A stretch of 64,000 nt of DNA from NCBI RefSeq assembly GCF_029223285.1, contig NZ_JARHUJ010000005.1:1-64000 (forward strand). Direction: 5' to 3'. Positions 25,586 through 33,444 of this stretch are shown here, one piece after another. The stretch is from Paraflavitalea sp. CAU 1676. GTDB taxonomy: Bacteria; Bacteroidota; Bacteroidia; Chitinophagales; Chitinophagaceae. The notes beneath the pieces are model-generated. The model was given only the letters and a program-made list of their open reading frames with translations. It ran no database searches and was not told where the DNA came from. Numbering within the stretch: position 1 is the first letter of the stretch; every line of letters starts with the position of its first letter. A program made the translations under genes and the position numbers.

Positions 25586-26881
25586 ATGATCGCAACGATA
25601 CAACCCTCCGCCATAAAAGGCAGTATACAGGCGCCCACTTCCAAAAGCTCCATGCAAAGAGCTTGTGCGGCAGCCCTGCTGACCAATGGTGTTACTATCA
25701 TTAAAAACCCCGGCAGCTCCAACGACGACAAAGCGGCGCTGGGTGTTATCCGTGGTTTGGGAGCTTATGCGGAACAACTGCCCGATGGTTCCATCAAGAT
25801 CACCAGCAAAGGCGTAAATCCCGATGCAGGCGAAGTGAATTGCGGCGAAAGCGGCCTGGGTATCCGTATGTTTACCCCCCTCGTAGCCCTCAGCAATAAA
25901 TCTATCACCATCAATGGCGAAGGCAGCCTGCTTACCCGCCCGATGGATTTCTTCGATACTGTACTGCCCCAATTGGGTGTGGAGATCATCTCCAACGATG
26001 GCAAACTGCCCCTGAAAGTAAAGGGACCGCTTAAGCCCGCGCCTATCGAGGTAGATGGATCCTTGAGCTCTCAGTTCCTGACCGGATTGCTGTTCGCTTA
26101 TGCCGCTTCAGGTGCCAGCGATGTTGCCCTCAGCGTAAAAGACCTGAAGAGCAAACCTTATATCGACCTCACCCTGCAAGTGATGAAACACTTTGGCTGG
26201 GATGTGGAGAACAGGAACTACGAATCATTCTATTTCGGGGAAGCGGTCACCAAACAAACAACTGCAGAACCCATTCAATATACGGTAGAAGGCGACTGGA
26301 GCGGGGGAGCTTTCCTGCTCGTGGCAGGCGCTGTAGCCGGCGATATCACCGTAAAGGGGCTCGATGTATATTCTACCCAGGCCGATAAGGCGATACTGCA
26401 GGCCCTCATCAGCAGCGGCGCTAAGATATCCGTACAGGCAGAACAAATTGAGATCGGACCAGCGCCTTTAAAGGCCTTCCATTTCAATGCCACCGAATGC
26501 CCCGATCTGTTTCCGCCGCTGGTAGCCCTGGCATCTTATTGCGAAGGCAAAACAGTGATTGAAGGCGCCAACCGTCTTACCCATAAAGAGAGCAACCGTG
26601 CGCTCACGCTACAGGAAGAGTTTGGTAAAATGGGCATCAAGATCGATCTGCAGGATGATCTCATGATCATTCATGGAGGAACCGGCGTACATGGTGCTGC
26701 TACGCATTCGCACCACGATCACCGCATCGCGATGGCTTGCGCGGTTGCTGGATTGAAAGCAACGGGCACTACCACCATCGAAGAGGCACAGGCGATCAAT
26801 AAATCGTATCCCGACTTTTACAGTCACATACAACAGTTAGGTGCAGCGGTAGAAGTGACAGGTGAAAAAGCGCACCACTAA
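25586..26881 (+). CDS. aroA: 3-phosphoshikimate 1-carboxyvinyltransferase (EPSP synthase)
   Basis: A 431-residue EPSP synthase joining phosphoenolpyruvate and shikimate-3-phosphate. It shows the N-terminal 'GSIQAPTSKSSMQRACAAAL' with the substrate-binding Lys and Ser, 'CGESGLGIRMFTPL' (the EPSP loop), 'SLSSQFLTGLLFA' and 'HHDHRIAMACAVA' near the C-terminus. It starts 3 bp after aroB. Full length and apparently intact. Confidence 0.95.
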   Translation: MIATIQPSAIKGSIQAPTSKSSMQRACAAALLTNGVTIIKNPGSSNDDKAALGVIRGLGAYAEQLPDGSIKITSKGVNPDAGEVNCGESGLGIRMFTPLVALSNKSITINGEGSLLTRPMDFFDTVLPQLGVEIISNDGKLPLKVKGPLKPAPIEVDGSLSSQFLTGLLFAYAASGASDVALSVKDLKSKPYIDLTLQVMKHFGWDVENRNYESFYFGEAVTKQTTAEPIQYTVEGDWSGGAFLLVAGAVAGDITVKGLDVYSTQADKAILQALISSGAKISVQAEQIEIGPAPLKAFHFNATECPDLFPPLVALASYCEGKTVIEGANRLTHKESNRALTLQEEFGKMGIKIDLQDDLMIIHGGTGVHGAATHSHHDHRIAMACAVAGLKATGTTTIEEAQAINKSYPDFYSHIQQLGAAVEVTGEKAHH

Positions 26882-26939
26882 AAGGATCAACAAACACTAC
26901 ACGGGGCCCTTGGCCCGGTAAACGTTACAAACAACAGGA

Positions 26940-27938
26940 ATGAACAGTTTTGGCAGAATATTCAGGGTCTCCATCTTTGGTGAATCGCATGGCGAAAGCG
27001 TAGGTATTAACATCGATGGTTGTCCGGCCGGACTTCCCCTCACTGTGGAAGACTTTATGCCCGATATAGAGCGTCGTAAAGGTGGACAGCAAAAGGGTAC
27101 AACACCCCGCAAGGAAGATGATATTCCCATCTTTAAGGCCGGCGTATTCAACAACAAGACAACCGGTGCACCCATCACCATCCTGTTCGAGAACAAGAAC
27201 ACCCGTTCGGGCGATTATGAAAAGCAACGTTCGGTACCCAGGCCCGGCCATGCCGATTTTGTAGCGCACCAGAAATTCGGCGGCCATGAAGATTTCCGGG
27301 GCGGTGGCCATTTCAGCGGCCGCCTTACGGTATGCCTGGTAGCCGCCGGCGTCATTGCCAAAAAACTGCTGGCTACCCAACAAAGCGATGTCAAGGCAGC
27401 TATCCTCGAAATAGGCGGCGAAAGCGACCTGGATAAAGGCCTGCAAAAAGCCATCGATGCCAAAGACACCATCGGAGGTATCGTGGAGTGTCGTGTAAAT
27501 GGATTGCCACTGGGATTGGGTGAACCCTTCTTCGATTCAGTAGAATCTGTATTGAGCCACGCCGTATTTGCCATACCGGCCGTAAGGGGCGTCGAGTTTG
27601 GTACAGGATTCGCGGCAGCGCGTATGTTCGGTGCCGATCACAATGATGCCATTGAAGATAATACCGGTAAAACGCGTACCAACCATGCGGGTGGGGTAGT
27701 GGGCGGCATCACCAACAACAACGAGTTGGTATTCCGTATCGCGATAAAGCCAACCTCATCAACCCCGAAAGAACAGATCACCCTGAACTGGGAAACTGGT
27801 GAACAGGAAACCTTTTCCGTGAAAGGACGCCACGATCTTTGTATAGCGTTGCGCGTGCCTGTGGTATTGGAAGCAGTAACGGCGATGGTGATGGCCGACT
27901 TCTACATGCTGGAGCAACACATCAAAAGAACCATATAA
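26940..27938 (+). CDS. aroC: Chorismate synthase
   Basis: A 332-residue FMN-dependent enzyme making chorismate from EPSP, the last common step. Signatures are FGESHGESVGINIDGCPAG (about 14-32), 'RPGHADFVAHQKFG', 'EDFRGGGHFSGR' and 'TNHAGGVVGGITNN'. It is somewhat shorter than the 350-365 residues of many homologues but reads without interruption. It is 58 bp behind aroA and 4 bp ahead of the DUF952 gene. Confidence 0.95.
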   Translation: MNSFGRIFRVSIFGESHGESVGINIDGCPAGLPLTVEDFMPDIERRKGGQQKGTTPRKEDDIPIFKAGVFNNKTTGAPITILFENKNTRSGDYEKQRSVPRPGHADFVAHQKFGGHEDFRGGGHFSGRLTVCLVAAGVIAKKLLATQQSDVKAAILEIGGESDLDKGLQKAIDAKDTIGGIVECRVNGLPLGLGEPFFDSVESVLSHAVFAIPAVRGVEFGTGFAAARMFGADHNDAIEDNTGKTRTNHAGGVVGGITNNNELVFRIAIKPTSSTPKEQITLNWETGEQETFSVKGRHDLCIALRVPVVLEAVTAMVMADFYMLEQHIKRTI

Positions 27939-27942
27939 GATC

Positions 27943-28263
27943 ATGGCGACCATTTACCACATCACCACCCAGGCCGAATGGGATGCGGCCTCCGCGAAAG
28001 GCGCGTACGAGGCAGCTTCCCTCAAAGAAGAAGGATTTATCCATTGTTCGCAGGAATCGCAGATCCCCGGCGTGCTGCAGCGTTATTTCAATGGGAAGGA
28101 AAACCTCGTAAAGCTGGTCATCGACACCGAAAAGCTTACCAGCCGCTTCATCTACGAGTGGTCGCCATCAACCGCCGATACATTTCCGCATATATACGGC
28201 CCCCTCAATACGAATGCCGTAACCGCAGTAGAAAAGATCACTACGGCAGGTACTGCTCTTTGA
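27943..28263 (+). CDS. DUF952 domain protein
   Basis: A 106-residue cytoplasmic protein of the DUF952 family, function unknown. It shows 'YHITTQAEWDAASAKGAYEA', 'EEGFIHCSQESQIPGVLQRY' and 'FPHIYGPLN', typical of the family. It is the last gene of the aromatic operon, 4 bp after aroC. No role in aromatic synthesis is evident. It converges with the M15 peptidase only 14 bp away, with no clear terminator between them. Confidence 0.88.
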   Translation: MATIYHITTQAEWDAASAKGAYEAASLKEEGFIHCSQESQIPGVLQRYFNGKENLVKLVIDTEKLTSRFIYEWSPSTADTFPHIYGPLNTNAVTAVEKITTAGTAL

Positions 28264-28277
28264 TAGTAGTGCGGTTA

Positions 28278-29009
28278 TTATCTTTTACCAGCACTTAACA
28301 CCGAAAAGGGGATATTCAGTACTTCATATTGCCGGTCATTGGGCCAGTAAAAATGCCACCATTCCGTCTCAATGGCTGTAAAGCCATGTTTCCGCATCAC
28401 GTTGGTCAGGGTTTCACGATGTTGTAATACTTGTGCAGGAAGTGCCTTAAAGTCCTGGTGCGCCGTATCGGTGAAATTATCGAACCCGGTGCCCATATCC
28501 AGCTCTTTGCCCGTGCTCAGGTCAACGATCGTGAGGTCAACGGCCAGGCCGCGGTTATGACCCGAACCCTTGGCGGGGTTAGCAACGTACCGCTCGTCTT
28601 TTACGAGCTCCCAGAAGGCCACGGTGACCGAATAGGGCCGGTAAGCATCAAATATCTTCAAGCCATAACCCTGGGGTCCTAATTCGGCCTGTACGCGCGC
28701 CAGGGCGCGGGCAGCAGGAGCGCGTAAGAAAGTAACGCGGGGTGGGGGATTGTACATGCGGCGGTGCATGAAGTTGTTGGTGGTTGCATAGCGCAAATCA
28801 TACACCAGATCAGGCATTAACGACTTCAGTTCAACCATTTTTTTTGACGAATCACCCTGTACTTGCGCCTGATAAGTGTCAAGGTCGCCAATAACCGGCA
28901 CACCGTAGCGTTTAATGTCGATATCCTGAGCCTGTACCCCATGCTGGTGGAAAAAAAATAACATGAAGCATACGAAAATATTACGCTGAAGTGCTATTTT
29001 GTATATCAT
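28278..29009 (-). CDS. Periplasmic D-Ala-D-Ala dipeptidase-like M15 metallopeptidase (VanX/DdpX type)
   Basis: A 243-residue exported zinc peptidase. With the start at 29009 it has a clean signal peptide (MIYKIALQRNIFVCFMLFFF...VQAQ); a longer frame to 29084 would add 25 unrelated residues. The zinc site is GSGHNRGLAVDL and TEWWHFYW holds the catalytic glutamate. 'DLRYATTNNFMHRRMY' is characteristic of D-alanyl-D-alanine dipeptidases. Here it more likely serves wall turnover than vancomycin resistance, because no VanHA genes are nearby. It is divergent from the L,D-transpeptidase. Confidence 0.9.
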   Translation of the reverse strand: MIYKIALQRNIFVCFMLFFFHQHGVQAQDIDIKRYGVPVIGDLDTYQAQVQGDSSKKMVELKSLMPDLVYDLRYATTNNFMHRRMYNPPPRVTFLRAPAARALARVQAELGPQGYGLKIFDAYRPYSVTVAFWELVKDERYVANPAKGSGHNRGLAVDLTIVDLSTGKELDMGTGFDNFTDTAHQDFKALPAQVLQHRETLTNVMRKHGFTAIETEWWHFYWPNDRQYEVLNIPFSVLSAGKR

Positions 29010-29083
29010 TGCAACTGATTGATGCTTAAATCCATCTCTGTTGAAAGATACGAAACTTTTGCCCTGATCAATTAAGTCAAACA

Positions 29084-30772
29084 ATGAATAAGAGTACGCA
29101 TGCAGGCACGATGGGTGGTGTTCTATTAATCTGCATTTTTTTTGTTCTGTCCTGCGGTATGCCTACTGTTAAGCCTCCCGAAAAGGATATCGTGGAAGTG
29201 CCTGAGAAATTTGAGGTGCGGGTAAGCGATAACCTGAAAAAAGCGCTTTCTTTCATTGTCGATAACAAAGGCCGTCTCAACGATACAGTACTCCTGGCCA
29301 ATGATTCCCTGGTTTACGGTTTATACGAGAAGGAAAACTTTCAACCCCTCTGGTGTGCACAGGAAAACTGGTCACCCCTGGGCGATTCATTGTACGCGTT
29401 CATTGAGCAATCGAAAGAATATGGATTGTTCCCTTCCGATTACCATTTCAGGGCACTGGCTGGTATCCGTAACAAAATGAATGGTGATTCGATCGCTCGC
29501 AAAGACGCCGCCCTCTGGTCGCGCGCCGATCTGATGCTCACCGACGCTTTCTTCCTCGCCACCCGTCACTTAAAGCTCGGCCGCCTGGACAGAGATAGCC
29601 TCACCATGCGCAACGACTCGGCCGTCAACAACGAGTTCTTCACTGAAGTGTTTCACCTTGTGCGACACACCGGAAACGTCAAAACAACCCTGCACGACCT
29701 CGAACCTAAACATACCGGATACGATTCGCTCAAAATAGGATTGAAGTTTTTCCTCGACTCCATACAATCCTTCAAGCGCTATACCTACATCAACTATCCC
29801 AACAAGGATTCTGCCTCCCTGCGCCATGCCTTACAGCGCCGCTTGTTCGAAGACGATATCGTACCATCGGCCACCGAACCCATCGATACCGCCGTGTGGC
29901 GCCAGGCCCTGATGGGGTATCAGCAGGCAAAAGGACTTAAGCCTACCGGTAAGGTCAATGAAAATACAGTCAACAGCCTCAACAATACCGATTGGGAAAA
30001 ATTCAAGCGCGTGGCCATCAACCTCGACCGGTATAAGCTGCTGCCCGATACATTGCCGCTCACCTATATCTGGGTAAACATACCTGCCTTCTACATGCGG
30101 GTAGTGAACATGGATACCATGGTCATGGAATCGAGAGTGATCGTAGGGCAGCCCAAAACAAGGACCCCGTTGCTCACCTCCAATGTATCCAACTTCATCA
30201 TCTATCCGCAGTGGACGGTACCCTACAGCATCATCTTCAAGGAAATGCTGCCTAAGATCCAAAAGAATGTGGAATACCTCAATAAGGAAAACCTGATGGT
30301 GGTAGATAAGAACGATAGCATTATCGATCCTTATACCATCGATTGGAGCAAGCTCAGCAAGAATCATTTCCCCTACCTGCTGAAACAGCGCCAGGGCGAC
30401 GATAACTCCCTGGGGGTATTGAAGTTCAATTTTGCCAACAAATACAGCGTATACCTGCACGATACCAATGCCCGCTGGTTATTCAGCCGGGGCAACCGGG
30501 CGCTGAGCCATGGTTGTGTACGGGTAAAGGAATTTCTTAAGCTGGCCGATTTTCTTGTGCGGGCAGACACACTCAAATACCACCCCGATACGTTAAGGAC
30601 CTGGATAACGCGGCAGGAGAAACATACCGTTTGGGGTTTTCCGAAGGTTCCTATCTATATCCGCTATTTTACCTGTGAGGGAAAAAGCGGAAAACTCAAG
30701 ATATACGAAGACGTCTATGCCGAAGATAAGGTGCTGAGAGAGCGGTATTTCGCCGATAAGTCCATCCTGTGA
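29084..30772 (+). CDS. L,D-transpeptidase (YkuD) lipoprotein with scaffold domain
   Basis: A 562-residue envelope enzyme. Residues 1-24 are a lipoprotein signal (VLICIFFVLSC, Cys24). An N-terminal scaffold (about 45-260) and a putative peptidoglycan-binding stretch (VWRQALMGYQQAKGLKPTGK, about 269-288) precede the YkuD catalytic domain (about 320-500). The active site SHGCVRV contains His476 and Cys478. It should form L,D cross-links or attach proteins to peptidoglycan, like the YcbB group. It is followed 18 bp later by the RlpA gene, probably the same transcript, and is divergent from the M15 peptidase. Confidence 0.93.
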   Translation: MNKSTHAGTMGGVLLICIFFVLSCGMPTVKPPEKDIVEVPEKFEVRVSDNLKKALSFIVDNKGRLNDTVLLANDSLVYGLYEKENFQPLWCAQENWSPLGDSLYAFIEQSKEYGLFPSDYHFRALAGIRNKMNGDSIARKDAALWSRADLMLTDAFFLATRHLKLGRLDRDSLTMRNDSAVNNEFFTEVFHLVRHTGNVKTTLHDLEPKHTGYDSLKIGLKFFLDSIQSFKRYTYINYPNKDSASLRHALQRRLFEDDIVPSATEPIDTAVWRQALMGYQQAKGLKPTGKVNENTVNSLNNTDWEKFKRVAINLDRYKLLPDTLPLTYIWVNIPAFYMRVVNMDTMVMESRVIVGQPKTRTPLLTSNVSNFIIYPQWTVPYSIIFKEMLPKIQKNVEYLNKENLMVVDKNDSIIDPYTIDWSKLSKNHFPYLLKQRQGDDNSLGVLKFNFANKYSVYLHDTNARWLFSRGNRALSHGCVRVKEFLKLADFLVRADTLKYHPDTLRTWITRQEKHTVWGFPKVPIYIRYFTCEGKSGKLKIYEDVYAEDKVLRERYFADKSIL

Positions 30773-30790
30773 TAATCCATTTGTTATTCT

Positions 30791-31234
30791 ATGAAGAAAC
30801 GTGTTCTGTATGCACTGATAATGCTTGCCGGAATGCCGGTGGTCGCTGCTGCCCAGGAGCATAAGGATAGTATTGTGCTGACTAAACAGAAGAATGTTGG
30901 CCGCATCCAATATGGGGTGGCAAGTTTTTACCACAACAAGTTCGAAGGCCGCAAAACCGCCAATGGCGAAATATTCAGCCAAAAGAATATGACTGCGGCC
31001 AGCAATACCCATCCGCTCAATTGCTGGGTAAGGGTTACCAATAGCCGCAATAAGAAAAGCGTGATCGTGCGCATTACGGATCGCATGCACCCCAAAAATC
31101 CAAGATTGATCGATCTTAGCCGTACGGCAGCCGGCAAGTTAGGCTATACCGGTAGAGGCCTTACACGTGTAAAAGTAGAGTACCTGGGCAGGCAAAAACC
31201 GGCGCCAGACGAGGCTGCAGCAGAGGATAAATAA
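30791..31234 (+). CDS. RlpA-like double-psi beta-barrel protein
   Basis: A 147-residue exported protein: signal peptide (1-21, ending AAAQE), then an RlpA-type double-psi beta-barrel (about 40-135; GVASFYHNKFEGRKTANGE, NCWVRVTN, VIVRITDRMHP, LIDLSRTAAGKLG). Family members bind or cleave peptidoglycan in septal regions. The usual 'NDRGPF' is 'TDRMHP' here, but the Asp is kept. There is no SPOR domain, so any septal targeting would be indirect. Probably co-transcribed with the L,D-transpeptidase. Confidence 0.87.
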   Translation: MKKRVLYALIMLAGMPVVAAAQEHKDSIVLTKQKNVGRIQYGVASFYHNKFEGRKTANGEIFSQKNMTAASNTHPLNCWVRVTNSRNKKSVIVRITDRMHPKNPRLIDLSRTAAGKLGYTGRGLTRVKVEYLGRQKPAPDEAAAEDK

Positions 31235-31259
31235 TTTTCTGCATATAGCTGCTACCTGT

Positions 31260-31267
31260 TACATTTG
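31260..31267 (+). promoter_or_regulatory. Promoter -7 box of the small outer-membrane protein gene
   Basis: TACATTTG, 29 bp before the ATG at 31297. A clear -33 element is not seen. Confidence 0.45.
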
Positions 31268-31296
31268 CTTCATTACCGAACCAAACTGCTTGGTTT

Positions 31297-31917
31297 ATGA
31301 AGAAAATCTACGGCCTGTCAATGGGCTTGCTATTCCTGAACACAATTGCATTTTGTCAGGAAGGAGACTATATACAGAACCCCACATTCGGTGTACACTT
31401 TATCTTCGATGATTTTAAATCGGCCCAGGCCATCCGCTCCACATCACTAGGTGCCGCAATACGCAATAAACAATTTGGTAAGATCAAGGAAATGTCACCC
31501 GGACTGGCATTGAACTACATCCAGGGCCTTAGCCCCAGTTTCGACTTTACGTCTACCCTTACCGGTTCGTTCCTCGATTATGCTTTTGAGGATGGAACGA
31601 AATCGGGTAAAGACAACCTGCTCCTCGAAGCCGACGCTTCTATCCGCGGCAAGATGTTTTCCAATAAGTATGTTGTATCTCCTTATTTCCAGGTCGGCAT
31701 CGGCGCTTCCAAGTACCAGGGGTATTATGGCGCAATTATTCCCGTCGGCCTTGGCCTGCAGGTGAACATCTTCGATGAAGCATTCCTGTTGCTCAATGCA
31801 CAATACCGTCTCGGAATAACGCCCACTACCAGCAATCATTTTCTGTTCAGTATTGGTCTGGCAGGGGTGGTAGACAAACGTAAAACGGCCGCATCTGCGG
31901 CACCGTCGGTGCGATAA
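31297..31917 (+). CDS. Putative outer-membrane beta-barrel protein
   Basis: A 206-residue exported protein with signal peptide (1-20, cut near FCQE) and alternating hydrophobic/polar strands typical of small barrels (YVVSPYFQVGIGASKYQGYY, FLLLNAQYRLGITPTTSNHF, LFSIGLAGVV). I recognise no specific family. It likely resides in the outer membrane. It has its own -7 box and is followed by a strong bidirectional terminator shared with pdxJ. Confidence 0.75.
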   Translation: MKKIYGLSMGLLFLNTIAFCQEGDYIQNPTFGVHFIFDDFKSAQAIRSTSLGAAIRNKQFGKIKEMSPGLALNYIQGLSPSFDFTSTLTGSFLDYAFEDGTKSGKDNLLLEADASIRGKMFSNKYVVSPYFQVGIGASKYQGYYGAIIPVGLGLQVNIFDEAFLLLNAQYRLGITPTTSNHFLFSIGLAGVVDKRKTAASAAPSVR

Positions 31918-31944
31918 GTATTATACAAGGAGGAAATGATAACT

Positions 31945-31981
31945 GAATGGCCCGGCTTCGCCATCGCGAGCCGGGCCATTC
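31945..31981. terminator. Bidirectional terminator
   Basis: Perfect 13-bp stem GAATGGCCCGGCT (31945-31957) / AGCCGGGCCATTC (31969-31981) between two convergent genes. The T-tract is poor on both sides. Confidence 0.75.
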
Positions 31982-31985
31982 GTAT

Positions 31986-32702
31986 TTATCCAAGCTGCCG
32001 CTTGTAAAGCTGTATGGTATTCTCGTAGCCGAGGTAGAGGGCATCGGCAATCAAAGCATGGCCGATCGAAACTTCCAGTAAGCCGGGGGTTTGCCGGGCA
32101 AAGAATGCCAGGTTCTTCAGGTCAAGGTCATGGCCGGCATTGATGCCCAGGCCCAGTTCATTGGCCCTGATGGCCGCAGCCCGGTAAGGAGCGATGGCCT
32201 TTTCCTGATCGATCAGGAATTCACGCGCATATCCTTCTGTATACAGTTCGATGCGGTCGGTGCCTGTTGCAGCAGCGCCGTTCACCATCTCGATGACCGG
32301 GTCTACAAAGATGGATACCCGTATACCGGCCGATTTAAAGATCGCGATCGTTTCACGCAGGTAATCCGCATGGGCAATTGTGTCCCATCCGTGGTCGGAA
32401 GTAAGCTGCCCCTCGGCGTCTGGCACCAGTGTTACCTGGTCAGGCTTTACCTCGAGCACCAGGTCGATAAACTTCTGCTCGCGGCAATTGCCTTCAATAT
32501 TGAATTCTGTGGTGATGATCTTTTTGATGTCGCGCGCATCCTGGTAGCGGATATGGCGTTCGTCGGGCCTCGGATGCACCGTTACACCATCTGCCCCAAA
32601 GAGCTGTGCGTCGATCGCTGCCTTCACAACATCAGGATTGTTGCCGCCCCGGCTGTTGCGCAGGGTGGCAAACTTGTTAATGTTTACGCTTAATTTGGTC
32701 AT
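31986..32702 (-). CDS. pdxJ: Pyridoxine 5'-phosphate synthase
   Basis: A 238-residue TIM-barrel enzyme condensing 1-deoxyxylulose-5-phosphate with 3-amino-2-oxopropyl phosphate in vitamin B6 synthesis. Signatures are KLSVNINKFATLRNSRGG, 'GVTVHPRPDERHI', 'FNIEGNC' and 'GLGINAGHDLDLKNL'. ATG 32702 is chosen because it begins the conserved sequence; the longer frame adds 20 unrelated residues. A TACTTTTG box ends 3 bp before this ATG, pointing to a leaderless or nearly leaderless mRNA. It is relevant to the many PLP enzymes, including those in this window. Confidence 0.95.
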   Translation of the reverse strand: MTKLSVNINKFATLRNSRGGNNPDVVKAAIDAQLFGADGVTVHPRPDERHIRYQDARDIKKIITTEFNIEGNCREQKFIDLVLEVKPDQVTLVPDAEGQLTSDHGWDTIAHADYLRETIAIFKSAGIRVSIFVDPVIEMVNGAAATGTDRIELYTEGYAREFLIDQEKAIAPYRAAAIRANELGLGINAGHDLDLKNLAFFARQTPGLLEVSIGHALIADALYLGYENTIQLYKRQLG

Positions 32703-32705
32703 ACC

Positions 32706-32713
32706 CAAAAGTA
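32706..32713 (-). promoter_or_regulatory. Promoter -7 box abutting pdxJ
   Basis: TACTTTTG on the minus strand, only 3 bp before the start codon. Confidence 0.45.
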
Positions 32714-32764
32714 GAAAGAATTGAGAATACGTAGCGTAGTTACCAGCACCGTCCAAAAACAAAA

Positions 32765-32797
32765 GGGGCCATCCCTTAGAAAAAGGACGGCCGCTTT
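32765..32797 (-). terminator. Terminator after the sorting-domain-like protein
   Basis: Read on the minus strand, AAAGCGGCCGTCCTT pairs with AAGGGATGGCCCCTTT (bulge and mismatch), followed by TTGTTTTTGG. Confidence 0.6.
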
Positions 32798-32817
32798 ATT
32801 TCTTGAGCGCAAAGATC

Positions 32818-33258
32818 CTAGAGCGCTAAGTTTTCCTTGGTTACGTTCGTACTGTATAATAATTTTCCTTCGTTATCGATCATGTCTAAGTGATAAGTCC
32901 CTTCCATCAGCAGGTTCACCTCCTGTATACTGGTTACATTGGTGCCACGCACCAGGAACCAGCTGAACATCTTTACGATGTGTCCCTCCCGGTCATACAT
33001 CCGCACAATCGTGTGTCTGCTTTGCTCACTCGTTACATCCAGGGTGATGGCGGTGAAAAATGGGTTGGGGCGAACCTGTACTTTCGTGATCACAATATTA
33101 TTTTTTTCTACGTTGTTGGATGCTTCGGGTACAATGTCTGCGTTAGCCTGGATCAGCCTGCTCAATTGGCGCTGTATCGCTGATTGTTGTGCTGCTTTTT
33201 CTGAACTACCGCTGTTGTTAATATTGTGCTTCACTGGAAAAGGATTTGTGCCATACAT
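32818..33258 (-). CDS. Hypothetical protein resembling a free-standing T9SS sorting domain
   Basis: A 146-residue protein. The N-terminal 55 residues are polar (PVKHNINNSGSSEKAAQQSA). Residues about 60-146 resemble a T9SS type A C-terminal sorting domain: 'VQVRPNPFFTAITLDVTSEQ', 'TIVRMYDREGHIVKMF' and 'EGTYHLDMIDNEGKLLYS'. No signal peptide is visible, so it would not be exported by the usual route unless the start is wrong or the gene is a fragment. It has its own terminator. Confidence 0.65.
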   Translation of the reverse strand: MYGTNPFPVKHNINNSGSSEKAAQQSAIQRQLSRLIQANADIVPEASNNVEKNNIVITKVQVRPNPFFTAITLDVTSEQSRHTIVRMYDREGHIVKMFSWFLVRGTNVTSIQEVNLLMEGTYHLDMIDNEGKLLYSTNVTKENLAL

Positions 33259-33444
33259 TGCTAATCCGATGCCGGAATTGTGAATGCTTGAAAGGCAGTG
33301 AGTTATGAAATTGGCACAGACCGTATCTCTCCCACAGCGGGAATTAAAATTGTCCTTTTGGGAAAAATATAGACCCCGGGGTTACAATAAGAGACCCTGG
33401 GCAGGCCCCGGCGGGCAATTATACGGGGCTGATAACCAGTGTGG

